From Arthrobacter sp. Leaf69 (GTDB lineage Bacteria; Actinomycetota; Actinomycetes; Actinomycetales; Micrococcaceae): a DNA stretch of 64,000 bases. This document shows, in pieces, positions 56,235 to 64,000 of the stretch (position 1 is the first letter of the stretch; each line of letters starts with the position of its first letter). Under the pieces are notes generated by a model. The model made no database searches and was not told the origin of the DNA. It saw only the letters and a list, made by a program, of their open reading frames with translations. The translations under genes were made by a program, and so were the position numbers. The stretch spans positions 62,390 through 126,389 of the forward strand of contig NZ_LMLR01000012.1 of NCBI RefSeq assembly GCF_001422645.1, given 5' to 3'.

Positions 56235-57642
56235 GTCCACCATGTTCCGCATGGAAACGGCGCTGTCGCAGAACCTCCGGGAGGTGACAAGCCCCTACGA
56301 CGGGAGGGTGGTCGGCACAGTTCCACTGACCGCCTCGACGGCCGGCGAAGCGGTGCTCGAAGTGGCACGCTCCGGCGCGAGGAAGGCCCGGGCTTTGTCC
56401 CGCAATGCACGCGGGAAGATTCTTGACGCCGCCGCGACGGACATCGAACACCGGAACGAAGAGTTCGCTCGCACCATTGTGGCCGAGTCCGGAAAGACCA
56501 TCCGGCAGGCACGAAAAGAGGTGCTGCGAGCCGTCAACACCCTCCGCCTCTCCGCAGACGAGGCCCGCAGGAACGCCGGCGAGGTCATCCCGTTCGACTC
56601 TTATGAGGGCTCGGAGGACCGGACCGGCTGGTACTCCCGGGAGCCGCTGGGCATCATTGCGGCGATCACGCCTTTCAACGACCCGCTCAACTTGGTGGCA
56701 CACAAGATCGGGCCGGCCATCGCCGGAGGGAACGCTGTGATCCTTAAGCCTTCCGCTCTGACGCCCCTGTCGGCCCAATTGCTCACGGATGCCCTCGTGG
56801 ACGCCGGGCTCCCGCCCGAAGTCCTCTTTGTTGTACACGGCGACCGGGACGTGGCCGAAAGCATCATTGCGTCCCGCGACGTACGAATGGTGTCCTTTAC
56901 TGGTGGTTTCTCCACTGGAGAGAGCATCGCCCGCACCGCCGGGTTGAAGAAACTTTCGATGGATCTGGGCGGAAACGCGCCGGTGATCGTCCTGAACGAC
57001 GCTGATATTGAGGACGCCGTTGAATCCTGCGTTTCCGGTGCATTCTGGGCCGCCGGCCAGAACTGCGTGGGGGTGCAGCGCATCCTCGTGGCTAAGTCGT
57101 TGTACGCCGAGTTCCGCCAGCGCTTCCTGGATGCAACGGCGATCTTGGTTGCCGGCGACCCGTCGGACGAGCGGACCGATGTGGGCCCGATGATCAGCCC
57201 TGTCGCATTGAGCGAACTCCGGAGCAAGCTGGACGAGGCGATTGACGCTGGCGCTGTGGTTCTCACTGGCAACGTGGCGGACGGCAATGTTCTTCAGCCG
57301 ACCGTCCTGGAAGCCGTCCCGGCAGACAGCAGGCTGTGGAAGGAAGAAGTGTTCGGCCCCGTTGTCATGCTCCATCCTTTCAGCACCTTCGAGGAGGCCA
57401 TCGAAGTTGCGAATGCCATCGACTTCAGCCTCCACGCAGGCATTTTCACGGACTCCCTGGGCAGGGCCATGGACGCTGCCCGCCAGCTGGAAGCAGGCGG
57501 CGTCATGATCAACGACTCCTCGGACTACCGGTTCGATGGCATGCCGTTCGGGGGTTCCAAGTACGGAAGCATGGGCAGGGAAGGCGTCCGCTTCGCCTAT
57601 GAGGAAATGACTCAGCCGAAGGTCATCTGCATCAAGAACTAG
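56227..57642 (+). CDS. NAD(P)-dependent aldehyde dehydrogenase
   Basis: The 471-residue enzyme has the ALDH catalytic Cys C280 in [12 protein letters not shown] and the [14 protein letters not shown] active-site segment with [15 protein letters not shown]. In place of the usual catalytic Glu of LELGG it has D246 (MDLGGNAP). The start overlaps the hom stop. By position it likely turns aspartate semialdehyde into aspartate; succinate-semialdehyde and other aldehydes remain possible. Confidence 0.88.
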   Translation: MSESTMFRMETALSQNLREVTSPYDGRVVGTVPLTASTAGEAVLEVARSGARKARALSRNARGKILDAAATDIEHRNEEFARTIVAESGKTIRQARKEVLRAVNTLRLSADEARRNAGEVIPFDSYEGSEDRTGWYSREPLGIIAAITPFNDPLNLVAHKIGPAIAGGNAVILKPSALTPLSAQLLTDALVDAGLPPEVLFVVHGDRDVAESIIASRDVRMVSFTGGFSTGESIARTAGLKKLSMDLGGNAPVIVLNDADIEDAVESCVSGAFWAAGQNCVGVQRILVAKSLYAEFRQRFLDATAILVAGDPSDERTDVGPMISPVALSELRSKLDEAIDAGAVVLTGNVADGNVLQPTVLEAVPADSRLWKEEVFGPVVMLHPFSTFEEAIEVANAIDFSLHAGIFTDSLGRAMDAARQLEAGGVMINDSSDYRFDGMPFGGSKYGSMGREGVRFAYEEMTQPKVICIKN

Positions 57643-57732
57643 GGACGGAGGGGCGCTGCGCTCCTCCACCTTTCGCTCGGACCAGCCACATTGGCCCTGC
57701 AAAAACGATTCCACATTAGAGAACGGAACATC

Positions 57733-59142
57733 ATGACCACCCGCATCGAGACTGATTCGCTCGGCAGCATTCCCGTGCCGGCTGCGGTCTACTGGGGAGC
57801 CCACACTGCCCGTGCTTTGGAGAACTTCACCATCAGCGGTATTCCTGTCTCCCGTCACCCGCATCTGGTACGCGCCTTGGCGATGATCAAGAGCGCCGCG
57901 GCTCAGGCCAATTGCGAGCTCGGGGTCCTCACGCACGCGCAGAGCCAGGCAATCCGCGAGTCGTGCCAGGAAATCCAGGATGGACAGCACCATGAGCAGT
58001 TTTGCGTGGACGTCATTCAGGGTGGAGCGGGCACAAGCACGAACATGAACGCGAACGAAGTGATCGCGAACCTTGCCTTGGAAAAACTGGGCCACCGCCG
58101 CGGAGAGTACCAGCACCTGCATCCGATCGATCATGTCAACCGGTGCCAATCCACCAATGACACGTATCCAACGGCGATCAAGCTGGCCCTGATTTTCGCC
58201 ACCGCGGAACTCCACCATGAACTGGGCAAACTTGCCGACACGGCCAGAGGAAAAGCCGCCGAATTCGCCGCCGTCGTAAAGATGGGCAGGACCCAACTTC
58301 AGGACGCTGTTCCGATGACCCTCGGGCAGGAATTCAATGCATTCGCCGCAACACTGGAAGAAGACCGCGCCCGGCTCCTTGAGTCCACGGGCCTTATGCG
58401 TGAGTGCAGTCTGGGCGCCACTGCCATCGGCACAGGCATCACCGCCGAGCCGGGATATCAACAGCTTGTACTGCGGGTACTGTCCGAAGTCTCTGGCGTC
58501 CGGCTCGTTCGTGCCGCTGACCTCGTCGAGGCAACGTCTGATGTCGGCGTTTTCATGCACATGTCGGGAATGCTGAAACGGACGGCGATAAAGCTGTCCA
58601 AGATCAGCAGCGACCTCCGGCTGCTGTCCAGCGGACCGCAGAACGGCTTTGGCGAGATCATCCTGCCTCCCCGTCAGGCCGGGTCGTCAATCATGCCGGG
58701 AAAGGTAAACCCCGTGATTCCGGAGACCATGAACCAGATCGCTTTCGCGGTCGCCGGAGCAGACACGACAGTCACGATGGCGGCGGACAACGGCCAACTC
58801 CAGCTCAACGCTTTTGAGCCTGTTATTGCCCACGTACTTCTTCAGAGCATTTCGTGGCTCAAACAAGGAGTACGCGTTCTCCGGACTCACTGCTTGGAAG
58901 GCATCGAAGCAAACACCGAACGACTCGCCCGCCAGACGGCAGTCTCAGCGGGCCTTGCGACGGCGCTGATTCCGGCCATCGGTTACACGGCCGCAGCAGC
59001 AGTCGCCAAAGAGGCCCTCCACAATGGATCTACGATTCTTGACGTCGTCACCGGTAGGAGGCTCCTGGACCGGGACGCGGCCCAGAAGCTGCTTGAAGCC
59101 GCCGTGCGGCCCGTTGAGGAGACCGCCATGTCGCCCGTCTGA
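57733..59142 (+). CDS. aspA: Aspartate ammonia-lyase (aspartase)
   Basis: The 469-residue enzyme of the fumarase/aspartase superfamily cuts L-aspartate to fumarate and ammonia. The long shared motifs GGAGTSTNMNANEVIAN, HVNRCQSTNDTYPTA and MGRTQLQDAVPMTLGQEF are present. The SS-loop reads GSSIMPGKVNPVIPE; the PVIPE ending fits aspartase, whereas fumarase C has PTQ. ATG at 57733 matches the family N-terminus (TDSLGSIPVPAAVYWGAHTARA). It is last in the catabolic operon, 90 bp behind the ALDH. Confidence 0.92.
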   Translation: MTTRIETDSLGSIPVPAAVYWGAHTARALENFTISGIPVSRHPHLVRALAMIKSAAAQANCELGVLTHAQSQAIRESCQEIQDGQHHEQFCVDVIQGGAGTSTNMNANEVIANLALEKLGHRRGEYQHLHPIDHVNRCQSTNDTYPTAIKLALIFATAELHHELGKLADTARGKAAEFAAVVKMGRTQLQDAVPMTLGQEFNAFAATLEEDRARLLESTGLMRECSLGATAIGTGITAEPGYQQLVLRVLSEVSGVRLVRAADLVEATSDVGVFMHMSGMLKRTAIKLSKISSDLRLLSSGPQNGFGEIILPPRQAGSSIMPGKVNPVIPETMNQIAFAVAGADTTVTMAADNGQLQLNAFEPVIAHVLLQSISWLKQGVRVLRTHCLEGIEANTERLARQTAVSAGLATALIPAIGYTAAAAVAKEALHNGSTILDVVTGRRLLDRDAAQKLLEAAVRPVEETAMSPV

Positions 59143-59146
59143 CCGC

Positions 59147-59614
59147 TCATTCCGCGTTGCCGACTCCACCGGTGCCCCGCCTAATGACACTGGAAAGCGT
59201 CATTGCCGTGACGGTGTCGGTGACGCCGGGAAGCGCGGCGATCTGCTCCCAGATCTCCTGGATCCTTTCCAGCGACCGGGCCTCAATTCTCACGAGGAGA
59301 TCGAAGTCACCGCTGACGACATCACACAAAACCACTTCCGGAATGGTCCGCAGAACTGTGATGACGTCCGAACCCCGCACACGGTCCTTCCGATAGACCA
59401 TCAGGAAGGCAGATACGGGACTCTGGCCGGGCGGGCCCGACACAACTGTGTACCCCTGGATATACCCTTGCCGTTCCATCCGGTCGATCCGCTGGCGCAC
59501 CGCATTCCGTGAAAGCAACACCTTCGTTGCCAGTTCCGCGTGACTAATGCGTGCGTTCTTCGTGAGCTCCGCAAAGATCCTCTGGTCTATCTGATCAAGA
59601 CTCACTCGATCCAT
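59147..59614 (-). CDS. Lrp/AsnC-family transcriptional regulator
   Basis: The 155-residue regulator has an N-terminal HTH (LDQIDQRIFAELTKNARISHAELATKVLLSRNAVRQRI) and a C-terminal RAM/amino-acid-sensing domain (GDFDLLVRIEARSLERIQEIWEQIAALPGV). It is convergent with aspA, four bases apart. Lrp proteins often control catabolism of the amino acid they bind, so it probably controls this island. Confidence 0.92.
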   Translation of the reverse strand: MDRVSLDQIDQRIFAELTKNARISHAELATKVLLSRNAVRQRIDRMERQGYIQGYTVVSGPPGQSPVSAFLMVYRKDRVRGSDVITVLRTIPEVVLCDVVSGDFDLLVRIEARSLERIQEIWEQIAALPGVTDTVTAMTLSSVIRRGTGGVGNAE

Positions 59615-59690
59615 GCCTACCCTTCACAGCAAATCAATCCCCGGGCACAACCCGAGCTGAACCAACGCCAAGACCGAAAGTTCCTGAGAA

Positions 59691-60413
59691 ATGATACTTC
59701 CGCACCAAAACCGTCCGACGCTTAAGGACATAACCTGCGTCCTGTTCGACATGGACGGAACGCTGCTCGACTCCGCACCTGGTGTTACATCAAGTGCCGC
59801 CCAAGCCCTGGCCGCTGTAGGCGCATCCATCCCGTCACAGGATGAACTGTGCCGGTTTGTCGGCCCGCCGATGATCGAGTCCTTCAGAACAGTGGCAGGG
59901 CTGGACGAACCAACCGCCCAAAGAGCCCTCCAACAGTATCGCAAAGCGTATGCGGATAATGGTGCTGAGCAGTCCAGCCTTTACGCCGGAATCATCGAAC
60001 TGCTGGAGGATCTACAGTCAGCCGGCATACCCATGGCTGTGGCCACTTCCAAAGTGGAAGATCAGGCCGTACGACTCGCGCGACGGTTTGGCATAGAACG
60101 CCACTTCGTCACCGTATGCGGTGCCTCGGACAGCGAGGGACGGGCCACCAAGGCGGAGGTCATTGCCGAACTGCTGCTCCGTCTCGACTCCTACGGCGTC
60201 GACATCTCCCATCCGGTGATGGTCGGGGACCGAAGCCATGATGTCGCGGGAGCAGCGGACCACGGCATCTCCACCATCTTCGTGCCTTGGGGATACGGCG
60301 GCGCGGAAGAAGCGTCGGGAGCGGCCGCGGTGGCCGCCTCACCTTCAGCCCTGGTGCAAATCTTCCTGCAGAACAGCCACCGCCCCACTCGCCAGGCAGG
60401 CGCCATACTGTAG
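59691..60413 (+). CDS. HAD-superfamily phosphatase (phosphoglycolate-phosphatase-like)
   Basis: The 240-residue enzyme has the DxDGT nucleophile motif FDMDGTLLDS with D20 and D22, the cap-domain region, the Thr/Lys motifs (ATSKVEDQA) and the last acidic motif in VGDRSHDVAGAADHG. The nucleophile motif is 19 residues in, with no strong ribosome site ahead of ATG 59691. It may be a phosphosugar or phosphoglycolate phosphatase; the substrate is unknown. Confidence 0.88.
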   Translation: MILPHQNRPTLKDITCVLFDMDGTLLDSAPGVTSSAAQALAAVGASIPSQDELCRFVGPPMIESFRTVAGLDEPTAQRALQQYRKAYADNGAEQSSLYAGIIELLEDLQSAGIPMAVATSKVEDQAVRLARRFGIERHFVTVCGASDSEGRATKAEVIAELLLRLDSYGVDISHPVMVGDRSHDVAGAADHGISTIFVPWGYGGAEEASGAAAVAASPSALVQIFLQNSHRPTRQAGAIL

Positions 60414-60519
60414 CGGTTCACAGGTCTGCCTTTGAATCTCATTCGGTGGAAACGACGGCGGCGCCAGGGTCCCCGGTATCGGGCGCTGAGGCTGGGGGAG
60501 GCCCTGCCAGCGGTTCCCT

Positions 60520-61156
60520 AAGTCAGCCTTCCAGGATCTGCCCGCCAGCAGGACATTGCCCGGGTGAAGGTCCCCGTGGAGCATCATCGGCGGACCGTCC
60601 CAGGCTTTGGCGGCACAGGCCTGCGCCCACACTGCTCTCAGCGCTGCTGCCTGCGGGTAGCGTTCGCGGTCCCGGAGCCGTTCCACCACCGCAGTGTCGC
60701 GCTCCAGCAGCGGCACGCCGCGGAAGGGATTCACGGGTACGCCGGTGTCGGCGGGCACGTGGAGGGCGAGGAGGAAATCGGCCAGACCATCGGCGGCCGG
60801 CCCACGGCCGGCGGGGCCGACGTCGGCCGCGGCGGTTCCGGGGACCCACCGCACGATGCTCCACGGCCAGGAAAGTCCGGCGCCGGCCGGCCGGCGTGGA
60901 CGGGGACAGGAACCGCCACCGGGGAGCGGCGGGAGATGCCGGGAAGGTAGCGCTGCTCATGCAGGATCAGCGGCACGGCCTCCGCCCTGCGCGGCAGCCG
61001 GACGGCCAGGTCGTCGCCGAGCCGGAAGGTCGCGTTGTCCCAGCCGTTCGTGACCCGCACCAGGGGGCGATCGGCCAGATCGGGCCGCTGGTCCCGGACG
61101 AGGGACTGGACGACGGCGTCATTGACTTCCAGCGTGGCTGGGGGCATTCCCGCCAT
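60520..61156 (-). pseudogene. Aminoglycoside/macrolide-phosphotransferase-like gene, frameshifted and truncated
   Basis: The frame from ATG 61156 reads as the N-terminal lobe of an APH-type kinase (VTNGWDNATFRLGDDLAVRLPRR, then EQRYLPGISRRSPVAVPVPV). It then leaves phase at about 60868-60874, where a single missing base in a GGAAA run would restore PWSIVRWVPGTAAADV and the catalytic MMLHGDLHPGNVLLAG. After that the C-terminal lobe, with the DFG metal site, is lost and replaced by unrelated sequence. Two lesions make it a likely dead gene, though a base-call error could explain the first. Confidence 0.75.
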
Positions 61157-61320
61157 TCAGGGCTCCGTCTTCCTTTGCGCCTGGAATGCAGTCCGATCCT
61201 TTCCCGCCATGATCCAGCCCGCTGGAGGAAATGGAATCGGTCGCCGGCGGGATGTCCCGCCGTCGACCTGGGGACGCCGGGCACGAAACTCATCCGGCGA
61301 GGACCCCGGATTCTCGGGGG

Positions 61321-61620
61321 TCAGCCCGTGCCCTCGCGGGCCGTCTCCTCCAGAATCCTGGCTGTTGGCGCTGCCGACATGAGCTGCCCCATGACCTCGG
61401 GTTTGTCCCACACCTGGCTGCGCAAATTTCCCAGAAATTCAGTCGCGGCGTCCTTGGTGTCGAAGTCCAGGAGCACGGCCACGCTGTTCTGGTCCTCGGT
61501 ATCCCGGAACAAGCGGACAGATCGGGCGCCCGAGGCTGCGCGGCCTGCGGGATCCGTGTCGAACACTTTCTTGAAAGCCTCGTATTCCCGGACCGGATAG
61601 CTAATCTGCAGGGTGAACAT
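61321..61620 (-). CDS. Small ABM-like protein (family with relics in this window)
   Basis: The 99-residue protein has the ABM-like pattern: LQISYPVREYEAFKKVFDTDP, then SVRLFRDTEDQNSVAVLLDFD, then AATEFLGNLRSQVW. AGGAAGGA precedes ATG 61620. The core RLFRDTEDQNSVAVL recurs as gene fragments at 42767-42835 and 62857-62886. Function unknown; a small stress-type monooxygenase is only a guess. Confidence 0.78.
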   Translation of the reverse strand: MFTLQISYPVREYEAFKKVFDTDPAGRAASGARSVRLFRDTEDQNSVAVLLDFDTKDAATEFLGNLRSQVWDKPEVMGQLMSAAPTARILEETAREGTG

Positions 61621-61702
61621 CGTCCTTCCTTCCCTCGCGCTGTGGCAGGGACCACGATAGGCCGTCCAGCGTCATCCCGATAGGGCCGGAAGGTGGACGT
61701 GA

Positions 61703-61766
61703 GCCGGCGCCGCGCATGAGGGCGGTGACGTTGATCCGGAAGACCCGATCCCGGAGGTCATCGTCC
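61703..61766 (-). pseudogene. Possible short-chain dehydrogenase fragment
   Basis: In the 255-bp gap before the membrane protein gene, the minus strand reads DDDLRDRVFRINVTALMRGAG, like the D-x-W-D-R-V-F-x-I-N-V-T-A segment of SDR enzymes. No start, glycine motif or catalytic Tyr/Lys is near, so at most it is a relic. The remainder of the gap (61767-61875) holds only the promoter region of the next gene. Confidence 0.3.
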
Positions 61767-61875
61767 ACCTTGTGGGTGGGGCGACTGGGTTAGTCCATTC
61801 GGTGTATTATTCTGGACGGGATAACCCATTTCTCGTGCGCGTCCCTCCCAGAGCGCTCAGACGCAAGGAGCCTCC

Positions 61876-62835
61876 GTGAGCCTTCCCGCTCAAGCGATGG
61901 ACCAGACAGCTCCCAGCAGACCACCACGCCGAACTCCCGCCGGGGATGCCGCTTGGGGGTGGCTGATCGGGATCCTCGCGGGATTGCTCGGTTTGGGCCC
62001 CTGGCTGGTGACCGGCGCACAGCTCCCACTGCAGAATTTGTGGGGCGCCGACGTCGCTCCGGACCAGATGCCCGTGTCGTTACTGCCGCTAAGCCAATAC
62101 GAACTCACCACGATCGTAGCCCTCCTCACCGTGGGAGGTGCGGCAGCCGGACTTGCGGTGCGCATCTGGTCCCCCGCCCGACGGCGACTGGTGGCGTGGT
62201 GCGCGGCAGCCGGCGTTCTTGTGGTCCAGTCCACGGCTGCCGTCCAGTCCTTCACCGTGCTCGACGGCGGCTTGACGGGCGGAACAACGGCAAGCCTCTA
62301 CTTCGCCGGGTTGCTCGCGGGCGTGACCGCATCCCTCGCTGCTGCCCTCGTTGCGCACCTGCTGCTCTGTTCAAGGTCACGGAGCCTGGCGGCACTGGGC
62401 GCCGGACTCGTGGCGGTGCCGTTCGCTTCGTGGACGGTGGAGTGGGTCGTCGGCTTCGTTGGCCACATCAACGTCCCAGCGGCAGTGCCGTCCCTGGCTC
62501 ACTGGATTCCCGCCATCCTCGTTGGTTGTGCCCTGGCATGGTGCGGCCTTCGTCCTGCGCGGCGGGCCGCGGTGTGGGCCCTGAACCTTGCCCTGTTGTG
62601 GGTGGTTCCCGCCCTGTTCATCTCCGTCAACTACGTTCTGGGGACGCGCGTACTGGCTGGCGACCTGCAGGAGATGCTGTTGATGAGTCGGCAGATCCTG
62701 GCGGCAACACTTGGACCCGCGGGTGGAGCAGCTCCCAAAGTCTTGCTGGCTCTGGTCATCGCGTTGGCGGGGCTGGGGGTCAAATCCATTGCCGCCCGCC
62801 GGCGGCCGGACGTGCCGACCTTCCCCTCCACATAA
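61876..62835 (+). CDS. Polytopic membrane protein, unknown function
   Basis: The 319-residue protein has about eight hydrophobic helices. The start is GTG at 61876, with AAGGAG 6 bases ahead. The N-terminus is Pro/Arg-rich and cytoplasmic. I do not recognise a family. It is followed closely by an antiporter gene but is separated from it by a gene fragment. Confidence 0.75.
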   Translation: MSLPAQAMDQTAPSRPPRRTPAGDAAWGWLIGILAGLLGLGPWLVTGAQLPLQNLWGADVAPDQMPVSLLPLSQYELTTIVALLTVGGAAAGLAVRIWSPARRRLVAWCAAAGVLVVQSTAAVQSFTVLDGGLTGGTTASLYFAGLLAGVTASLAAALVAHLLLCSRSRSLAALGAGLVAVPFASWTVEWVVGFVGHINVPAAVPSLAHWIPAILVGCALAWCGLRPARRAAVWALNLALLWVVPALFISVNYVLGTRVLAGDLQEMLLMSRQILAATLGPAGGAAPKVLLALVIALAGLGVKSIAARRRPDVPTFPST

Positions 62836-62856
62836 AATCCGGGCTCACCCGCGATT

Positions 62857-62886
62857 GAGCACGGCCATGCTGTTTTGGTCCTCCGC
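62857..62886 (-). pseudogene. Short relic of the 61321-61620 gene
   Basis: Thirty bases match 61471-61500 at 26 of 30 positions (same strand and phase), giving AEDQNSMAVL, the core of the small ABM-like protein. It is only a fragment between two unrelated genes. Confidence 0.5.
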
Positions 62887-62926
62887 CGGCCCAGACACGT
62901 TTTCCTCCAGCTGAGACAATGTCCCA

Positions 62927-64000
62927 ATGGACATCGCGCTGGGACTCCTGGTTCTCGTCGGGGTGGTCTGTGCCGGCAGCGCGCTGGGCCGGAAGCTCAA
63001 CATTTCGGTTCCACTGCTGCTGGTGTTGGCCGGCGTGGTGGGCTCGTTCCTCCCCTTCGTTCCGCAGATTGAGCTGAACCCTGAAGTGGTCCTTGTGGGA
63101 CTCTTGCCGCCGCTGCTGTACGCCGCGGCGCTGCGGACTTCGCTCTTCGATTTCAGCTCCAACCGCCGCGCCATCGGACTGCTCTCGGTGGGCTACGTCA
63201 TCTTCGGAACCTTCGCCGTGGGCTTTGTGGTCTGGTGGTTGTTCCCGGAAATTCCGCTGGCTGCCGCTATCGCTCTCGGCGCGGTCGTGGCGCCGCCGGA
63301 TGCTGTGGCGGCCACCGCCATCGCGAGGAAGGTGCGGATGCCGCGCAGGATCGTCACCATCCTGGAGGGTGAATCCCTGGTCAACGACGCCACCGCCCTG
63401 ATCTGCCTTCGCGCCGCCATCGCCGCCATCTCGGGGTCTGTGTCCGTGACGGGGATCGCCGGGGACTTCCTGCTAGCGGCCGGGGGCGGGGTGGTGGTGG
63501 GCATGGCGGCCGCCTACGTGCTGACCGAGCTCCGCAAGCGGACCCGGAACGTCGCCATTAACACGTCGACGTCGTTGATCGCCCCGCTGGTCGCCTACCT
63601 TCCCGCGGAGGCGATCCATGCGTCCGGCGTACTCGCCGTCGTCGTTACCGGGTTGGTGATGGGCACCAAGGCGCCATCCATGCCCAACGGTGCCGCCCGG
63701 CTGAGCCAGCGCAGCAATTGGAACACTGTGCAGTTTCTGCTGGAAAACGCAGTCTTCCTGCTGATCGGGCTGCAGGTGCGGACCATCATCGACGGCGTCC
63801 AGGACGACTCTCTGGGCGCCGGCCGGATTTGGGCCGGCTGCGCTGTGATCCTGCTGGCGGTGCTGGTGCTCCGGCCGGTGTGGGTTTTCCCGGCCACGTA
63901 CCTGCCCCGCCTGATTCCGGCCGTGCGGCGGAACGACCCGGCGCCGCCGTGGCAGTTCGCGGCGATTGTCTCTTGGGCCGGGATGCGGGGAGTGGTCACC
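62927..64000 (+). CDS. CPA1-family Na+/H+ antiporter (C-terminus outside window)
   Basis: The 358 visible residues form the N-terminal membrane part of a NhaP-like sodium/proton exchanger: repeated hydrophobic helices, ALGAVVAPPDAVAATAIARKV (the conserved Asp of the ion site) and ILEGESLVNDATALI with the N-D pair. ATG at 62927 has no strong ribosome site. The reading frame is open to the end of the window, and the cytoplasmic tail is not visible. Confidence 0.88.
   Translation, partial: MDIALGLLVLVGVVCAGSALGRKLNISVPLLLVLAGVVGSFLPFVPQIELNPEVVLVGLLPPLLYAAALRTSLFDFSSNRRAIGLLSVGYVIFGTFAVGFVVWWLFPEIPLAAAIALGAVVAPPDAVAATAIARKVRMPRRIVTILEGESLVNDATALICLRAAIAAISGSVSVTGIAGDFLLAAGGGVVVGMAAAYVLTELRKRTRNVAINTSTSLIAPLVAYLPAEAIHASGVLAVVVTGLVMGTKAPSMPNGAARLSQRSNWNTVQFLLENAVFLLIGLQVRTIIDGVQDDSLGAGRIWAGCAVILLAVLVLRPVWVFPATYLPRLIPAVRRNDPAPPWQFAAIVSWAGMRGVVT

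Noticed and set aside
56188..58560. 790-codon open frame opposite ALDH and aspartase
   Set aside because: Longest open frame of this type in the window, but runs antisense across two real genes without any family motif.
57733..59142. Class II fumarase instead of aspartase
   Set aside because: The SS-loop ends PVIPE rather than PTQ, and the N-terminal TDSLGSIPVP pattern fits aspartase.
61245..61262. Short cggcggga/tcccgccg hairpin as terminator
   Set aside because: Eight-base stem with a 2-base gap and no T-run; too weak to call.

Overview
The window is high-GC actinobacterial DNA. Codon use, heterotetrameric sarcosine oxidase, DrrAB-type ABC genes, EtfBA and a large fructan locus fit an Arthrobacter/Pseudarthrobacter-like member of the Micrococcales. 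That placement is an inference from gene content; no rRNA or tRNA gene was seen to confirm it.

Region 1 (1-9299) is a one-carbon/sarcosine catabolic operon, glyA-soxB-soxD-soxA-soxG-sdaA-purU, with mostly overlapping or nearly abutting genes. It is divergent from a cut-off GntR regulator and ends at a perfect 18-bp stem-loop. Sarcosine is oxidised to glycine and methylene-THF, GlyA makes serine, SdaA makes pyruvate, and PurU frees THF as formate. Region 2 (9321-16809) is an intracellular GH32 fructosidase with a MalEFG-type sugar ABC importer, a LacI regulator with two operators, and a divergent MFS gene. Region 3 (16877-24944) holds a solo NIF3-C-terminal-like protein, a ribbon-helix-helix/DUF4097/ABC-export operon with an inverted-repeat operator, a DUF998 membrane protein, an ABM protein, an HTH/MFS divergent pair and an alpha/beta hydrolase. 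Region 4 (25102-29632) has a K+ channel and then etfB-etfA plus a membrane cytochrome b-like protein. The cytochrome's N-terminus carries three near-identical 17-residue motifs exactly 81 residues apart.

Region 5 (30235-42652) is a levan/fructan locus: two secreted or membrane-anchored GH32 enzymes, a GH68 levansucrase, a LacI repressor, a ribose/fructose-type ABC importer and a PfkB sugar kinase. Three copies of a near-identical 12-bp LacI operator tie one levanase, the repressor and the importer into one regulon.

Region 6 (42941-48145) has a glutamine-synthetase-like enzyme translationally coupled to an amidohydrolase (the two halves of fungal FluG as separate genes), a GPP34/GOLPH3-like protein, a sulfide:quinone oxidoreductase and a small Cys-rich protein. 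Region 7 (48275-60413) looks like an amino-acid catabolic island: homocysteine methyltransferase, a small protein with a cyclase-family hydrolase, two IclR regulators, alanine-racemase-family enzyme, APC permease, homoserine dehydrogenase without ACT domain, aldehyde dehydrogenase, aspartase, Lrp regulator and HAD phosphatase. The enzymes line up as homoserine -> aspartate semialdehyde -> aspartate -> fumarate, which is the most interesting inferred system here.

Region 8 (60414-64000) is partly a gene graveyard: a frameshifted, truncated aminoglycoside-phosphotransferase-like gene, a possible SDR relic and a short relic of the neighbouring small gene. It also has an intact membrane protein and the start of a CPA1 Na+/H+ antiporter that runs off the window.
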